Below, in pieces: positions 12,101 to 26,470 of a stretch of 64,000 nt of DNA. The stretch comes from Megaustenia siamemsis. Lineage: Eukaryota > Mollusca > Gastropoda > Stylommatophora > Ariophantidae. Below the pieces are notes generated by a model that ran no database searches, was not told the origin of the DNA, and was given only the letters and a program-made list of their open reading frames with translations. The position numbers were made by a program, and so were the translations under genes. The DNA is taken from positions 74,732,232-74,796,231 of the forward strand of contig JAVIAB010000041.1 of the NCBI GenBank assembly GCA_032433765.1, in the 5' to 3' direction. The stretch's first letter is position 1; each line of letters begins with the position of its first letter.

Positions 12101-15100
12101 AGTTACAGAGACAAAATGAAGTTTCGTCCAATAGTTTCAGAGACAAAATGAAGTTTCGTCCAATAGTTACAGAGACAAAATGAAGTTTCGTCCAATAGTT
12201 ACAGCGACAAAATGAAGTTTCGTCCAATAGTTTCAGAGACAAAATGAAGTTTCGTCCAGTAGTTACAGAGACAAAATGAAGGTTCGTTCAATAGTTACAG
12301 AGACAAAATGAAGGTTGGCCCAATAGTTACAGCAACAAAATGAAATTTCGTCAAATAGTTACAGAGACAAAATGAAGTTTCGTCCAGTAGTTACAGAGAC
12401 AAAATGAAGTTTCGTCCAGTAGTTACAGAGACAAAATGAAGGTTGGCCCAATAGTTACAGCAACAAAATGAAATTTCGTCAAATAGTTACAGAGACAAAA
12501 TGAAGTTTCGTCCAGTAGTTACAGAGACAAAATGAAGTTTCGTCCAGTAGTTACAGAGAGAAAATGAAGGTTGGCCCAATGGTTACAGCGACAAAATGAA
12601 GTTTCGTTCAATAGTTACAGAGACAAAATGAAGTTTCGTCCAGTAGTTACAGAGACAAAATGAAGGTTCGTTCAATAGTTACAGAGACAAAATGAAGGTT
12701 GGCCCAATAGTTACAGCAACAAAATGAAATTTCGTCAAATAGTTACAGAGACAAAATGAAGTTTCGTCCAATAGTTACAGCGACAAAATGAAGTTTCGTC
12801 CAATAGTTTCAGCGACAAAATGAAGTTTCGTCCAATAGTTTCAGAGACAAAATGAAGTTTCGTCCAATAGTTACAGCGACAAAATGAAGTTTCGCCCAAT
12901 AGTTACAGCGACAAAATGAAGTTTCGTCCAATAGTTACAGAGACAAAATGAAGGTTCGTCCAATAGTTACAGAGACAAAATGAAGTTTCGTCCAATAGTT
13001 ACAGCGACAAAATGAAGTTTCGTCCAATAGTTACAGAGACAAAATGAAGGTTCGTCCAATAGTTACAGAGACAAAATGAAGTTTCGTCCAATAGTTACAG
13101 AGACAAAATGAAGTTTCGTCCAATAGTTACAGAGACAAAATGAAGTTTCGTCCAATAGTTACAGAGACAAAATGAAGGTTCGTCCAATAGTTACAGCGAC
13201 AAAATGAAGTTTCGTCCAATAGTTACAGCGACAAAATGAAGTTTCGTCCAATAGTTACAGCGACAAAATGAAGTTTCGTCAAATAGTTACAGAGACAAAA
13301 TGATGTTTCGTCCAATAGTTACAGCAACAAAATGAAATTTCGTCAAATAGTTACATAGACAAAATGATGTTTCGTCCAATAGTTACAGAGACAAAATGAA
13401 ATTTCGTCAAATAGTTACAGAGACAAAATGATGTTTCGTCCAATAGTTACAGAGACAAAATGAAATTTCGTCAAATAGTTACAGAGACAAAATGAAGTTT
13501 CGTCCAATAGTTACAGAGACAAAATGAAGTTTCGTCAAATAGTTACAGAGACAAAATGAAGTTTCGTCCAATAGTTACAGAGACAAAATGAAGTTTCATT
13601 CAATAGTTACAGAGACAATATGAAGGTTCGTTCAATAGTTACAGAGACAAAATGAAGGTTCGCGCAATAGTTACAGCGACAACATGAAGTTTCGTTCAAT
13701 AGTTACAGAGACAAAATGAAGGTTGGCCCAATAGTTACAGCAACAAAATGAAATTTCGTCAAATAGTTAAAGAGACAAAATGAAGTTTCGTCCAGTAGTT
13801 ACAGAGACAAAATGAAGTTTCGTCCAGTAGTTACAGAGAGAAAATGAAGGTTGGCCCAATGGTTACAGCGACAAAATGAAGTTTCGTTCAATAGTTACAG
13901 AGACAAAATGAAGTTTCGTTCAGTAGTTTCAGAGACAAAATGAAGGTTCGTTCAATAGTTACAGAGACAAAATGAAGGTTGGCCCAATAGTTACAGCAAC
14001 AAAATGAAATTTCGTCAAATAGTTACAGAGACAAAATTAAGTTTCGTCCAGTAGTTACAGAGACAAAATGAAGTTTCGTCCAATAGTTACAGAGACAAAA
14101 TGAAGTTTCGTCCAATAGTTACAGAGACAAAATGAAGTTTCGTCCAATAGTTTCAGAGACAAAATGAAGTTTCGTCCAATAGTTACAGAGACAAAATGAA
14201 GTTTCGTCCAATAGTTACAGCGACAAAATGAAGTTTCGTCCAATAGTTTCAGAGACAAAATGAAGTTTCGTCCAGTAGTTACAGAGACAAAATGAAGGTT
14301 CGTTCAATAGTTACAGAGACAAAATGAAGGTTGGCCCAATAGTTACAGCAACAAAATGAAATTTCGTCAAATAGTTACAGAGACAAAATGAAGTTTCGTC
14401 CAGTAGTTACAGAGACAAAATGAAGTTTCGTCCAGTAGTTACAGAGACAAAATGAAGGTTGGCCCAATAGTTACAGCAACAAAATGAAATTTCGTCAAAT
14501 AGTTACAGAGACAAAATGAAGTTTCGTCCAGTAGTTACAGAGACAAAATGAAGTTTCGTCCAGTAGTTACAGAGAGAAAATGAAGGTTGGCCCAATGGTT
14601 ACAGCGACAAAATGAAGTTTCGTTCAATAGTTACAGAGACAAAATGAAGTTTCGTCCAGTAGTTACAGAGACAAAATGAAGGTTCGTTCAATAGTTACAG
14701 AGACAAAATGAAGGTTGGCCCAATAGTTACAGCAACAAAATGAAATTTCGTCAAATAGTTACAGAGACAAAATGAAGTTTCGTCCAATAGTTACAGCGAC
14801 AAATGAAGTTTCGTCCAATAGTTTCAGCGACAAAATGAAGTTTCGTCCAATAGTTTCAGAGACAAAATGAAGTTTCGTCCAATAGTTACAGCGACAAAAT
14901 GAAGTTTCGCCCAATAGTTACAGCGACAAAATGAAGTTTCGTCCAATAGTTACAGAGACAAAATGAAGGTTCGTCCAATAGTTACAGAGACAAAATGAAG
15001 TTTCGTCCAATAGTTACAGCGACAAAATGAAGTTTCGTCCAATAGTTACAGAGACAAAATGAAGGTTCGTCCAATAGTTACAGAGACAAAATGAAGTTTC

Positions 15101-18100
15101 GTCCAATAGTTACAGAGACAAAATGAAGTTTCGTCCAATAGTTACAGAGACAAAATGAAGTTTCGTCCAATAGTTACAGAGACAAAATGAAGGTTCGTCC
15201 AATAGTTACAGCGACAAAATGAAGTTTCGTCCAATAGTTACAGCGACAAAATGAAGTTTCGTCCAATAGTTACAGCGACAAAATGAAGTTTCGTCAAATA
15301 GTTACAGAGACAAAATGATGTTTCGTCCAATAGTTACAGCAACAAAATGAAATTTCGTCAAATAGTTACATAGACAAAATGATGTTTCGTCCAATAGTTA
15401 CAGAGACAAAATGAAATTTCGTCAAATAGTTACAGAGACAAAATGATGTTTCGTCCAATAGTTACAGAGACAAAATGAAATTTCGTCAAATAGTTACATA
15501 GACAAAATGATGTTTCGTCCAATAGTTACAGAGACAAAATGAAATTTCGTCAAATAGTTACAGAGACAAAATGAAGGTTCGTCCAATAGTTACAGAGACA
15601 AAATGAAATTTCGTCAAATAGTTACAGAGACAAAATGAAGGTTCGTCCAATAGTTACAGAGACAAAATGAAGTTTCGTCCAATAGTTACAGAGACAAAAT
15701 GAAGTTTCGTCCAATAGTTACAGCAACAAAATGAAATTTCGTCAAATAGTTACAGAGACAAAATGAAGGTTCGTCCAATAGTTACAGAGACAAAATGAAA
15801 TTTCGTCAAATAGTTACAGAGACAAAATGAAGTTTCGTCCAATAGTTACAGAGACAAAATGAAGTCTCGTCCAATAGTTACAGAGACAAAATGAAGTTTC
15901 GCCCAATAGTTACAAAGACAAAATGAAGTTTCGTCCAATAGTTACAGAGACAAAATGAAATTTCGTCAAATTAGTTACAGAGACAAAATGAAGTTTCGTC
16001 TAAAGTTACAGAGACAAAATGAAGTTTCGTCCAATAGTTACAGAGACAAAATGAAGTTTCGTCAAATAGTTACAGAGACAAAATGAAGTTTCGTCCAATA
16101 GTTACAGAGACAAAATGAAGTTTCATTCAATAGTTACAGAGACAATATGAAGGTTCGTTCAATAGTTACAGAGACAAAATGAAGGTTCGCGCAATAGTTA
16201 CAGCGACAACATGAAGTTTCGTTCAATAGTTACAGAGACAAAATGAAGGTTGGCCCAATAGTTACAGCAACAAAATGAAATTTCGTCAAATAGTTAAAGA
16301 GACAAAATGAAGTTTCGTCCAGTAGTTACAGAGACAAAATGAAGTTTCGTCCAGTAGTTACAGAGAGAAAATGAAGGTTGGCCCAATGGTTACAGCGACA
16401 AAATGAAGTTTCGTTCAATAGTTACAGAGACAAAATGAAGTTTCGTTCAGTAGTTTCAGAGACAAAATGAAGGTTCGTTCAATAGTTACAGAGACAAAAT
16501 GAAGGTTGGCCCAATAGTTACAGCAACAAAATGAAATTTCGTCAAATAGTTACAGAGACAAAATTAAGTTTCGTCCAGTAGTTACAGAGACAAAATGAAG
16601 TTTCGTCCAATAGTTACAGAGACAAAATGAAGTTTCGTCCAATAGTTACAGAGACAAAATGAAGTTTCGTCCAATAGTTTCAGAGACAAAATGAAGTTTC
16701 GTCCAATAGTTACAGAGACAAAATGAAGTTTCGTCCAATAGTTACAGCGACAAAATGAAGTTTCGTCCAATAGTTTCAGAGACAAAATGAAGTTTCGTCC
16801 AGTAGTTACAGAGACAAAATGAAGGTTCGTTCAATAGTTACAGAGACAAAATGAAGGTTGGCCCAATAGTTACAGCAACAAAATGAAATTTCGTCAAATA
16901 GTTACAGAGACAAAATGAAGTTTCGTCCAGTAGTTACAGAGACAAAATGAAGTTTCGTCCAGTAGTTACAGAGACAAAATGAAGGTTGGCCCAATAGTTA
17001 CAGCAACAAAATGAAATTTCGTCAAATAGTTACAGAGACAAAATGAAGTTTCGTCCAGTAGTTACAGAGACAAAATGAAGTTTCGTCCAGTAGTTACAGA
17101 GAGAAAATGAAGGTTGGCCCAATGGTTACAGCGACAAAATGAAGTTTCGTTCAATAGTTACAGAGACAAAATGAAGTTTCGTCCAGTAGTTACAGAGACA
17201 AAATGAAGGTTCGTTCAATAGTTACAGAGACAAAATGAAGGTTGGCCCAATAGTTACAGCAACAAAATGAAATTTCGTCAAATAGTTACAGAGACAAAAT
17301 GAAGTTTCGTCCAATAGTTACAGCGACAAAATGAAGTTTCGTCCAATAGTTTCAGCGACAAAATGAAGTTTCGTCCAATAGTTTCAGAGACAAAATGAAG
17401 TTTCGTCCAATAGTTACAGCGACAAAATGAAGTTTCGCCCAATAGTTACAGCGACAAAATGAAGTTTCGTCCAATAGTTACAGAGACAAAATGAAGGTTC
17501 GTCCAATAGTTACAGAGACAAAATGAAGTTTCGTCCAATAGTTACAGAGACAAAATGAAGGTTCGTCCAATAGTTACAGCGACAAAATGAAGTTTCGTCC
17601 AATAGTTACAGCGACAAAATGAAGTTTCGTCCAATAGTTACAGCGACAAAATGAAGTTTCGTCAAATAGTTACAGAGACAAAATGATGTTTCGTCCAATA
17701 GTTACAGCAACAAAATGAAATTTCGTCAAATAGTTACATAGACAAAATGATGTTTCGTCCAATAGTTACAGAGACAAAATGAAATATCGTCAAATAGTTA
17801 CAGAGACAAAATGATGTTTCGTCCAATAGTTACAGTGACAAAATGAAATTTCGTCAAATAGTTACATAGACAAAATGATGTTTCGTCCAATAGTTACAGA
17901 GACAAAATGAAATTTCGTCAAATAGTTACAGAGACAAAATGAAGGTTCGTCCAATAGTTACAGAGACAAAATGAAGTTTCGTCCAATAGTTACAGAGACA
18001 AAATGAAGTTTCGTCCAATAGTTACAGCAACAAAATGAAATTTCGTCAAATAGTTACAGAGACAAAATGAAGGTTCGTCCAATAGTTACAGAGACAAAAT

Positions 18101-21100
18101 GAAATTTCGTCAAATAGTTACAGAGACAAAATGAAGTTTCGTCCAATAGTTACAGAGACAAAATGAAGTCTCGTCCAATAGTTACAGAGACAAAATGAAG
18201 TTTCGCCCAATAGTTACAAAGACAAAATGAAGTTTCGTCCAATAGTTACAGAGACAAAATGAAATTTCGTCAAATTAGTTACAGAGACAAAATGAAGTTT
18301 CGTCCAATAGTTACAGAGACAAAATGAAGTTTCATTCAATAGTTACAGAGACAATATGAAGGTTCGTACAATAGTTACAGCGACAAATTGAAGGTTCGCC
18401 CAATATTTACAGCAACAAAATGAAATTTGGTCAAATAGTTACAGAGACAAAATGAAGTTTCGTCCAGTATTTACAGAGACAAAATGAAGTTTCGTCCAGT
18501 AGTTACAGAGAGAAAATGAAGGTTGGCCCAATGGTTACAGCGACAAAATGAAGTTTCGTTCAATAGTTACAGAGACAAAATGAAGTTTCGTCCAGTAGTT
18601 TCAGAGACAAAATGAAGGTTCGTTCAATAGTTACAGAGACAAAATGAAGGTTGGCCCAATAGTTACAGCAACAAAATGAAATTTCGTCAAATAGTTACAG
18701 AGACAAAATTAAGTTTCGTCCAGTAGTTACAGAGACAAAATGAAGTTTCGTCCAATAGTTACAGAGACAAAATGAAGTTTCGTCCAATAGTTACAGAGAC
18801 AAAATGAAGTTTCGTCCAATAGTTTCAGAGACAAAATGAAGTTTCGTCCAATAGTTACAGCGACAAAATGAAGTTTCGTCCAATAGTTTCAGAGACAAAA
18901 TGAAGTTTCGTCCAGTAGTTACAGAGACAAAATGAAGGTTCGTTCAATAGTTTCAGAGACAAAATGAAGTTTCGTCCAGTAGTTACAGAGACAAAATGAA
19001 GGTTCGTTCAATAGTTACAGAGACAAAATGAAGGTTGGCCCAATAGTTACAGCAACAAAATGAAATTTCGTCAAATAGTTACAGAGACAAAATTAAGTTT
19101 CGTCCAGTAGTTACAGAGACAAAATGAAGTTTCGCCCAATAGTTACAGAGACAAAATGAAGTTTCGTCCAATAGTTACAGAGACAAAATGAAGTTTCGTC
19201 CTATAGTTTCAGAGACAAAATGAAGTTTCGTCCAATAGTTACAGAGACAAAATGAAGTTTCGTCCAATAGTTACAGCGACAAAATGAAGTTTCGTCCAAT
19301 AGTTTCAGAGACAAAATGAAGTTTCGTCCAGTAGTTACAGAGACAAAATGAAGTTTCGTCCAGTAGTTACAGAGACAAAATGAAGGTTGGCCCAATAGTT
19401 ACAGCAACAAAATGAAATTTCGTCAAATAGTTACAGAGACAAAATGAAGTTTCGTCCAGTAGTTACAGAGACAAAATGAAGTTTCGTCCAGTAGTTACAG
19501 AGAGAAAATGAAGGTTGGCCCAATGGTTACAGCGACAAAATGAAGTTTCGTTCAATAGTTACAGAGACAAAATGAAGTTTCGTCCAGTAGTTACAGAGAC
19601 AAAATGAAGGTTCGTTCAATAGTTACAGAGACAAAATGAAGGTTGGCCCAATAGTTACAGCAACAAAATGAAATTTCGTCAAATAGTTACAGAGACAAAA
19701 TGAAGTTTCGTCCAATAGTTACAGCGACAAAATGAAGTTTCGTCCAATAGTTTCAGCGACAAAATGAAGTTTCGTCCAATAGTTACAGAGACAAAATGAA
19801 GTTTCGCCCAATAGTTACAAAGACAAAATGAAGTTTCGTCCAATAGTAACAGAGACAAAATGAAATTTCGTCAAATTAGTTACAGAGACAAAATGAAGTT
19901 TCGTCCAATAGTTACAGAGACAAAATGAAGTTTCGTCCAATAGTTACAGAGACAAAATGAAGTTTCGTCAAATAGTTACAGAGACAAAATGAAGTTTCGT
20001 CCAATAGTTACAGAGACAAAATGAAGTTTCATTCAATAGTTACAGAGACAATATGAAGGTTCGTCCAATAGTTACAGCGACAAATTGAAGGTTCGCCCAA
20101 TATTTACAGCAACAAAATGAAATTTGGTCAAATAGTTACAGAGACAAAATGAAGTTTCGTCCAGTATTTACAGAGACAAAATGAAGGTTCGTTCAATAGT
20201 TACAGAGACAAAATGAAGGTTCGCGCAATAGTTACAGCGACAACATGAAGTTTCGTTCAATAGTTACAGAGAGAAAATGAAGGTTGGCCCAATAGTTACA
20301 GCAACAAAATGAAATTTCGTCAAATAGTTACAGAGACAAAATGAAGTTTCGTCCAGTAGTTACAGAGACAAAATGAAGTTTCGTCCAGTAGTTACAGAGA
20401 GAAAATGAAGGTTGGCCCAATGGTTACAGCGACAAAATGAAGTTTCGTTCAATAGTTACAGAGACAAAATGAAGTTTCGTCCAGTAGTTTCAGAGACAAA
20501 ATGAAGGTTCGTTCAATAGTTACAGAGACAAAATGAAGGTTGGCCCAATAGTTACAGCAACAAAATGAAATTTCGTCAAATAGTTACAGAGACAAAATTA
20601 AGTTTCGTCCAGTAGTTACAGAGACAAAATGAAGTTTCGTCCAATAGTTACAGAGACAAAATGAAGTTTCGTCCAATAGTTACAGAGACAAAATGAAGTT
20701 TCGTCCAATAGTTTCAGAGACAAAATGAAGTTTCGTCCAATAGTTACAGAGACAAAATGAAGTTTCGTCCAATAGTTACAGCGACAAAATGAAGTTTCGT
20801 CCAATAGTTTCAGAGACAAAATGAAGTTTCGTCCAGTAGTTACAGAGACAAAATGAAGGTTCGTTCAATAGTTACAGAGACAAAATGAAGGTTGGCCCAA
20901 TAGTTACAGCAACAAAATGAAATTTCGTCAAATAGTTACAGAGACAAAATTAAGTTTCGTCCAGTAGTTACAGAGACAAAATGAAGTTTCGTCCAGTAGT
21001 TACAGAGACAAAATGAAGGTTGGCCCAATAGTTACAGCAACAAAATGAAATTTCGTCAAATAGTTACAGAGACAAAATGAATTTTCGTCCAGTAGTTACA

Positions 21101-22059
21101 GAGACAAAATGAAGTTTCGTCCAGTAGTTACAGAGAGAAAATGAAGGTTGGCCCAATGGTTACAGCGACAAAATGAAGTTTCGTTCAATAGTTACAGAGA
21201 CAAAATGAAGTTTCGTCCAGTAGTTACAGAGACAAAATGAAGGTTCGTTCAATAGTTACAGAGACAAAATGAAGGTTGGCCCAATAGTTACAGCAACAAA
21301 ATGAAATTTCGTCAAATAGTTACAGAGACAAAATGAAGTTTCGTCCAATAGTTACAGCGACAAAATGAAGTTTCGTCCAATAGTTTCAGCGACAAAATGA
21401 AGTTTCGTCCAATAGTTTCAGAGACAAAATGAAGTTTCGTCCAATAGTTACAGCGACAAAATGAAGTTTCGCCCAATAGTTACAGAGACAAAATGAAGTT
21501 TCGTCCAATAGTTACAGAGACAAAATGAAGTTTCGTCCAATAGTTACAGAGACAAAATGAAGGTTCGTTCAATAGTTACAGAGACAAAATGAAGTTTCGT
21601 CCAATAGTTACAGAGACAAAATGAAGGTTCGTCCAATAGTTACAGCGACAAAATGAAGTTTCGTCCAATAGTTACAGAGACAAAATGAAGTTTCGTCCAA
21701 TAGTTACAGCGACAAAATGAAGTTTCGTCCAATAGTTACAGAGACAAAATGAAGTTTCGTCCAATAGTTTCAGAGACAAAATGAAGTTTCGTCCAATAGT
21801 TACAGCGACAAAATGAAGTTTCGTCCAATAGTTACAGAGACAAAATGAAGTTTCGTCCAATAGTTACAGAGACAAAATGAAGTTTCGTCCAATAGTTACA
21901 GAGACAAAATGAAGTTTCGTCCAATAGTTACAGAGACAAAATGAAGTTTCGTCCAATAGTTACAGCGACAAAATGAAGTTTCGTCCAATAGTTACAGAGA
22001 CAAAATGAAGTTTCGTCCAATAGTTTCAGAGACAAAATGAAGTTTCGTCCAATAGTTAA
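9121..22059. repeat. 32-bp satellite array, about 404 copies, with higher-order structure
   Basis: The unit is TCCAATAGTTACAGAGACAA plus AATGAAGTTTCG. The first nine or so units (to about 9400) are diverged and the rest are homogenised. Variant units recur in blocks. The variant with CAATGGTTACAG begins at 11841, 12577, 13857, 14593, 16384, 17120, 18529, 19521, 20418 and 21154; four neighbouring pairs are exactly 736 bp (23 units) apart. A rare GACAATATGAAGG variant recurs at about 13616, 16143, 18352 and 20049. Multi-kilobase segments were therefore duplicated in tandem. Short false frames on the - strand are repeat shadows. Confidence 0.97.
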
Positions 22060-22281
22060 CTTAAGTGTCAACATTTTTTTTTTCAAAATTCAGTTTAATG
22101 AAACAAAAGGTGTTGTTTTTATACTGAAGAAGCGGCTTGCTCATTACAATTGATGATTGATACACTGCACAATTATGTGAAGGTGAAGTCCAAACAACAA
22201 GACGCATGTAGGACAGTACATTGATGTACATGTAGCTGAACAATGTCAAGTACAGTACATCAATTATGGATCCTCGTGTAC

Positions 22282-22285
<4 letters not shown>

Positions 22286-22345
<60 letters not shown>
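22286..22345. repeat. (GA)n microsatellite
   Basis: About 30 GA dinucleotides, in the intron 170 bases upstream of exon C1. Confidence 0.97.
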
Positions 22346-22347
<2 letters not shown>

Positions 22348-22516
22348 TGAAGTGCTAAAATTATTCAAGTAAAACTGATTTGCGGACTCATTTTGTAATG
22401 TGTAGACAGACAAAGTTTGTTGTAGACTACGCACTCAAATAGAATTGAATAGTAAATTGCAAAGCAAATGATGTTCAGACATTATTTATGATTTTGTTTG
22501 TTTTATTTTTATTTAG

Positions 22517-22675
22517 GTAACAACGAAGAATCTCCCAGAATAGAATTATTGTGTGGCCAGGTTTCACAGAAACAAATCACAAGTACTGGCAATTCAGTGA
22601 CTGTGGTGTTTCATTCTGACTCCATTAACAATTACAAAGGCTTCAGATTTGAACATACAGCCCAGCACAGATCAG
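22517..22675 (+). CDS. CUB exon C1
   Basis: A 159-nt exon between TTTATTTAG and GTACT. It encodes the third part of a CUB domain: IELLCGQV with the fourth Cys, SVTVVFHSDS and NYKGFRFEHTA, ending RSG. It enters and leaves in phase 1. The intron separating it from B1 is 17 kb and holds the 32-bp satellite. Confidence 0.93.
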
Positions 22676-23629
22676 GTACTACTTTCGATTAAATGTATAT
22701 TTTGGTGTAAAGATGGCCAGAGGTATCCAGTGATAATTGTAAGATTAAAGTGCCATGCAATCTTAGAGCTATCAGATGTTGAAGCCATACAACTTTGCTA
22801 TCATTAACCGGTGTTATCTTTATCTAGGACTGCTAGTACTAGATGTTCTGAATAATGTGCTCACATATAATAGCACGCAGGGTTAGACGATATTTTGTTC
22901 TATCAGAGAAATATAGTTTTGTTTCCGGACTGAATTAATGTATTTATAAATTGAAGCTATGGCGCGAAGGCGCGCCTCCCAGCACCAGAGCTGGAAGTTG
23001 TCAGCGACCCACAGCTGACGGTTTGCGCCAGGATCGGTGAACCAAAAGCATCCAGACCCTGCTCCACCTCTCCGTGGTGCCTCCAGTAACAGACTAACCT
23101 GTCTAGTCTGGCCAAGCGAGCAGGAATCGAAGAGGGAAGACAACCCGGTACTCAAAGATGCTGAAGTCGGATGTGTTGGCGCAAATATAACAGATATACT
23201 GCAAACCGCAACACAACACAGACACGCCCACTTAATGTCCTTTTAAGGACGGATGACGAAGAGGAATTCTACAGTCTACGAATACTCTAGAATACTTTAG
23301 TCATAGCGCGAACGCAAGCAAGCAAGTAATTAAACAATTATAGTGTGCATATTTGCTGCATTCAATAATTTGTTGTATTAACTTTGTGCAGATTGAGACA
23401 AATGAGACCATTTTCTCAAAATAAGAGAAAAACAGAGTTGCCTTCTCATTACTGTTATCAGTTTCTTATCTTTGATAGCTCCTTACGTACACGAGTTTCT
23501 CAATTCAACATGACTATCTATCTATTGACCTTTCGAGCCGTAACCGGCCCATAGGGCGTAGACCAAGATACACCTTCTCCTATATGAATTTTTTGTTCTA
23601 GCAGTTTTATTTTAAAGATATTTTATCAA
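22676..23629. other. Intron with a GC-richer unassigned segment
   Basis: Bases 22960-23300 are notably richer in GC than the flanks and open on both strands for about 70-90 codons. They look like a decayed repeat, but I recognise no family. Confidence 0.4.
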
Positions 23630-24545
23630 ATCTCACCATCTGTCTCTGTTCTGTGCAAGCAGTTCTATCTCATTGAGGGAGCCGATTCCTGCTGCTCTTG
23701 CCTCTCTCATCAATGTTCTTCTCAGTGTCTCCCTTTGGTATTCCTCTTTTCCTTTTACCTGTTGTTTCCCATATGAGGGCTTGCTTTGCTATTCGATTAT
23801 TATCTCTTCTCATCACATGTCCAACGTATGACCATCGTCTTTTCTTTATTACTGAAGATATTAGTGGTTGATTGGCGATTTCTCTAATTTCCTCGTTTGT
23901 TTTGAATTCGTTCCATTCTATACCAAGTATTTTCCTTAGACATTTATTTTCGAATGCGTTCAACTTTGTTTCTATATCTCTTGTTGTTTTCCAGCTTTCA
24001 CACGCATACGTAAGGGTTGATAGTACATTTGATTTGATTAGCCTAAGTTTTGTGTTTGTGCTGATGAGTTTTGATTTCCACAACTTTCAAGGCTTCTGAA
24101 AGACATTGCTGCTTTAGCCATTCTGATTCTAATTTCTTTGCTCGTATCCCCTTCTCGATCAATGTGACTTCCAAGATAGATAAAGTGATCGATCTCTTCT
24201 ATTGGTTTGTTTTCCATGTATATTTTGTCACCTTGTTGGAATTAAACTTTTCATGACTTTAGTCTTTTCATGATTGACCTCAAGCCCAATTTTGCTGGCT
24301 ATTGATGATAGTTCATTTGTGTTTTCCTGCATCGTTTTTATATGACTGCTGATGAGAACTATGTCATCAGCAAAGTCGAGGTCCTCCAAATGGTCTCCTT
24401 GTATCCATTCGATGCCTTTATTACCAGTGCAGCATTTCTTTATTATGAAGTTCATAACAACTCCAAATAACAAGGGCGATAAAATACATCCTTGTTTAAC
24501 CGCAGTTTCTATTGGGAAACATTGACTGTGTTCAACAAATACTGC
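23630..24545 (-). pseudogene. LINE reverse transcriptase, decayed, C-terminal half
   Basis: On the - strand the 24473-24228 frame carries LDFADDIVLISS, the catalytic Asp pair of reverse transcriptase, then NHEKTKVMKS. The 24083-23670 frame continues with STLTYACESWKTTRD, NKCLRKILGIEWNE, then RRWSYVGHVMRRDN and a basic GKRKRGIPKG tail. This order is that of non-LTR ORF2 after the active site. Frameshifts between and around these blocks mark it as dead. Clade is uncertain. Confidence 0.85.
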
Positions 24546-24744
24546 TATCTGATTTAAATGTTAGTTATTATTTCAGCTTGAGACATTTTTTTCTGAAAGC
24601 ATAATTCCATAGTTTCTTATCTTAGATCTGTCATATTTGTATACTACATACACATAAACATGTCTCTGTTCCCACAAATGATTTTCAGTTTGTGTGTCAA
24701 TTGTCCACGACATACCCATAAAACAATACCTTTTCTACTTGCAT

Positions 24745-25775
24745 GTAGCACTCACGTTAACACTCAATGTAACACTCTCTGTAAAACAAACTCAGAGTAA
24801 CACTCGGTAACACTCACTGTAACACACTCTCACTGTAATACTCTCTGTAACACTCACTGTAACACACACTCACTGTAATACTCTCTGTAACACTCACTGT
24901 AACACAAACTCACTGTAAAAACACACTCACTGTAATACTCTCTGTAACACTCACTGTAACACAAACTCACTGTAACACACACTCACTGTAATACTCTCTG
25001 TAACACTCACTGTAACACACACTCACTGTAACACACACTCACTGTAACACACACTCACTGTAACACAAACTCACTGTAACACACACTCACTGTAATACTC
25101 TCTGTAACACTCACTGTAACACTCTGTAACACTCACTGTAACACACACTCACTGTAATACTCTCTGTAACACTCACTGTAACACACACTCACTGTAACTC
25201 TCTGTAACACTCAATGTAACACACACTCACTGTAACACTCTCTGTAACACACACTCACTGTAACACTCACTGTAACACTCTCTGTAACACACACTCACTG
25301 TAACACTCACTGTAACACACACTCACTGTAACACACACTCACTGTAACACACACTCACTGTAACACTCAATGTAACACACACTCACTGTAACACTCTCTG
25401 TAACACACACTCACTGTAACACTCACTGTAACACACACTCACTGTAATACTCTCTGTAACACTCACTGTAACACACACTCACTGTAATACTCTCTGTAAC
25501 ACTCACTGTAACACACACTCACTGTAATACTCTCCGTAACACTCACTGTAACACAAACTCACTGTAATACTCTCTGTAACATTCACTGTAACACACACTC
25601 AATGTAACACTGTAACACAAACTCACTGTAACACTCTGTATCACTCACTGTAACACTCACTGTAACACAAACTCACTGTAATACTCTCTGTAACATTCAC
25701 TGTAACACACACTCAATGTAACACTGTAACACAAACTCACTGTAACACTCACTGTAACACAAACTCACTGTAACA
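24745..25775. repeat. Compound short tandem array (ACTCACTGTAACAC)
   Basis: About 1 kb of units such as ACTCACTGTAACACAC and ACTCTCTGTAACACTC in irregular order. Larger repeats of about 60-100 bp are visible inside. Confidence 0.93.
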
Positions 25776-26388
25776 GTGTGTTAGTTTGTCCTTATTCTGT
25801 CTCTCTCACGTCTTCCATTTAGAGACCAACACATAATAATTGTAATTATGAAATTCCTTCTGAGAACCTCGCGTTTTAAAGCTTTATCAACTCTCTCTTA
25901 TCACAAGCATATGTTGATTGAGCCATTTAGACAGATCTTATTTGTTGATTTTATTTCGCTTACATTTTGTAAGAAATATCATGAGCCTGGCTGTGTTATT
26001 GATGACAATTTCAACATTTCCTTTTCTATAATTCTTCATCATTATACTCCGTGTAGAAGTGCTGAAAGTATAAGACTTATCTAACCATGACTTAGATTTC
26101 TATGTTACAATGAGTTGATCTCCAGATGTTTCTTTACAGTGGGGGAAAAGCTCATCTAGGTTTGTTTATCCTTCTGTTGATATCTTCCGAATATTTCCCA
26201 GCTGGTTCACTTAGCGAATATAATTGACTGCCCTGTATTTTGTAACCATGTGTCATATATTAGTATCTCTCTCTATATTTATTATTATATAAACAAATAT
26301 TATTATTATATATATTATTATATTATATATATTATTATTATATTAATATATTTTACTATTATTATATAAACAAATATAAATATCGCAG
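25776..26388. other. Intron; AT-rich simple sequence before exon A2
   Basis: Bases 26276-26375 are ATT/TA-rich simple sequence. Nothing else recognised. Confidence 0.6.
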
Positions 26389-26470
26389 TTCTGTGTGGAG
26401 ATACCAACCTATACGCCAATGTAAATGCAAAGTACATTACGTCACCAGGATATCCCAACAACTATGTCAA
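26389..26470 (+). CDS. CUB exon A2
   Basis: An 82-nt exon between TATCGCAG and GTAAGT. It encodes VLCGDTNLYANVNAKYITSP, then GYPNNYV, the start of a CUB domain with its first Cys. It starts in phase 1 and ends in phase 2 (AA), completed by the T at the start of exon B2. Confidence 0.93.

Noticed and set aside
12039..21860. Repeated 62-67-codon - strand frames, and the idea of a CRISPR-like array
   Set aside because: Units are contiguous 32-bp repeats without unique spacers, in an animal genome; the frames are repeat translation.
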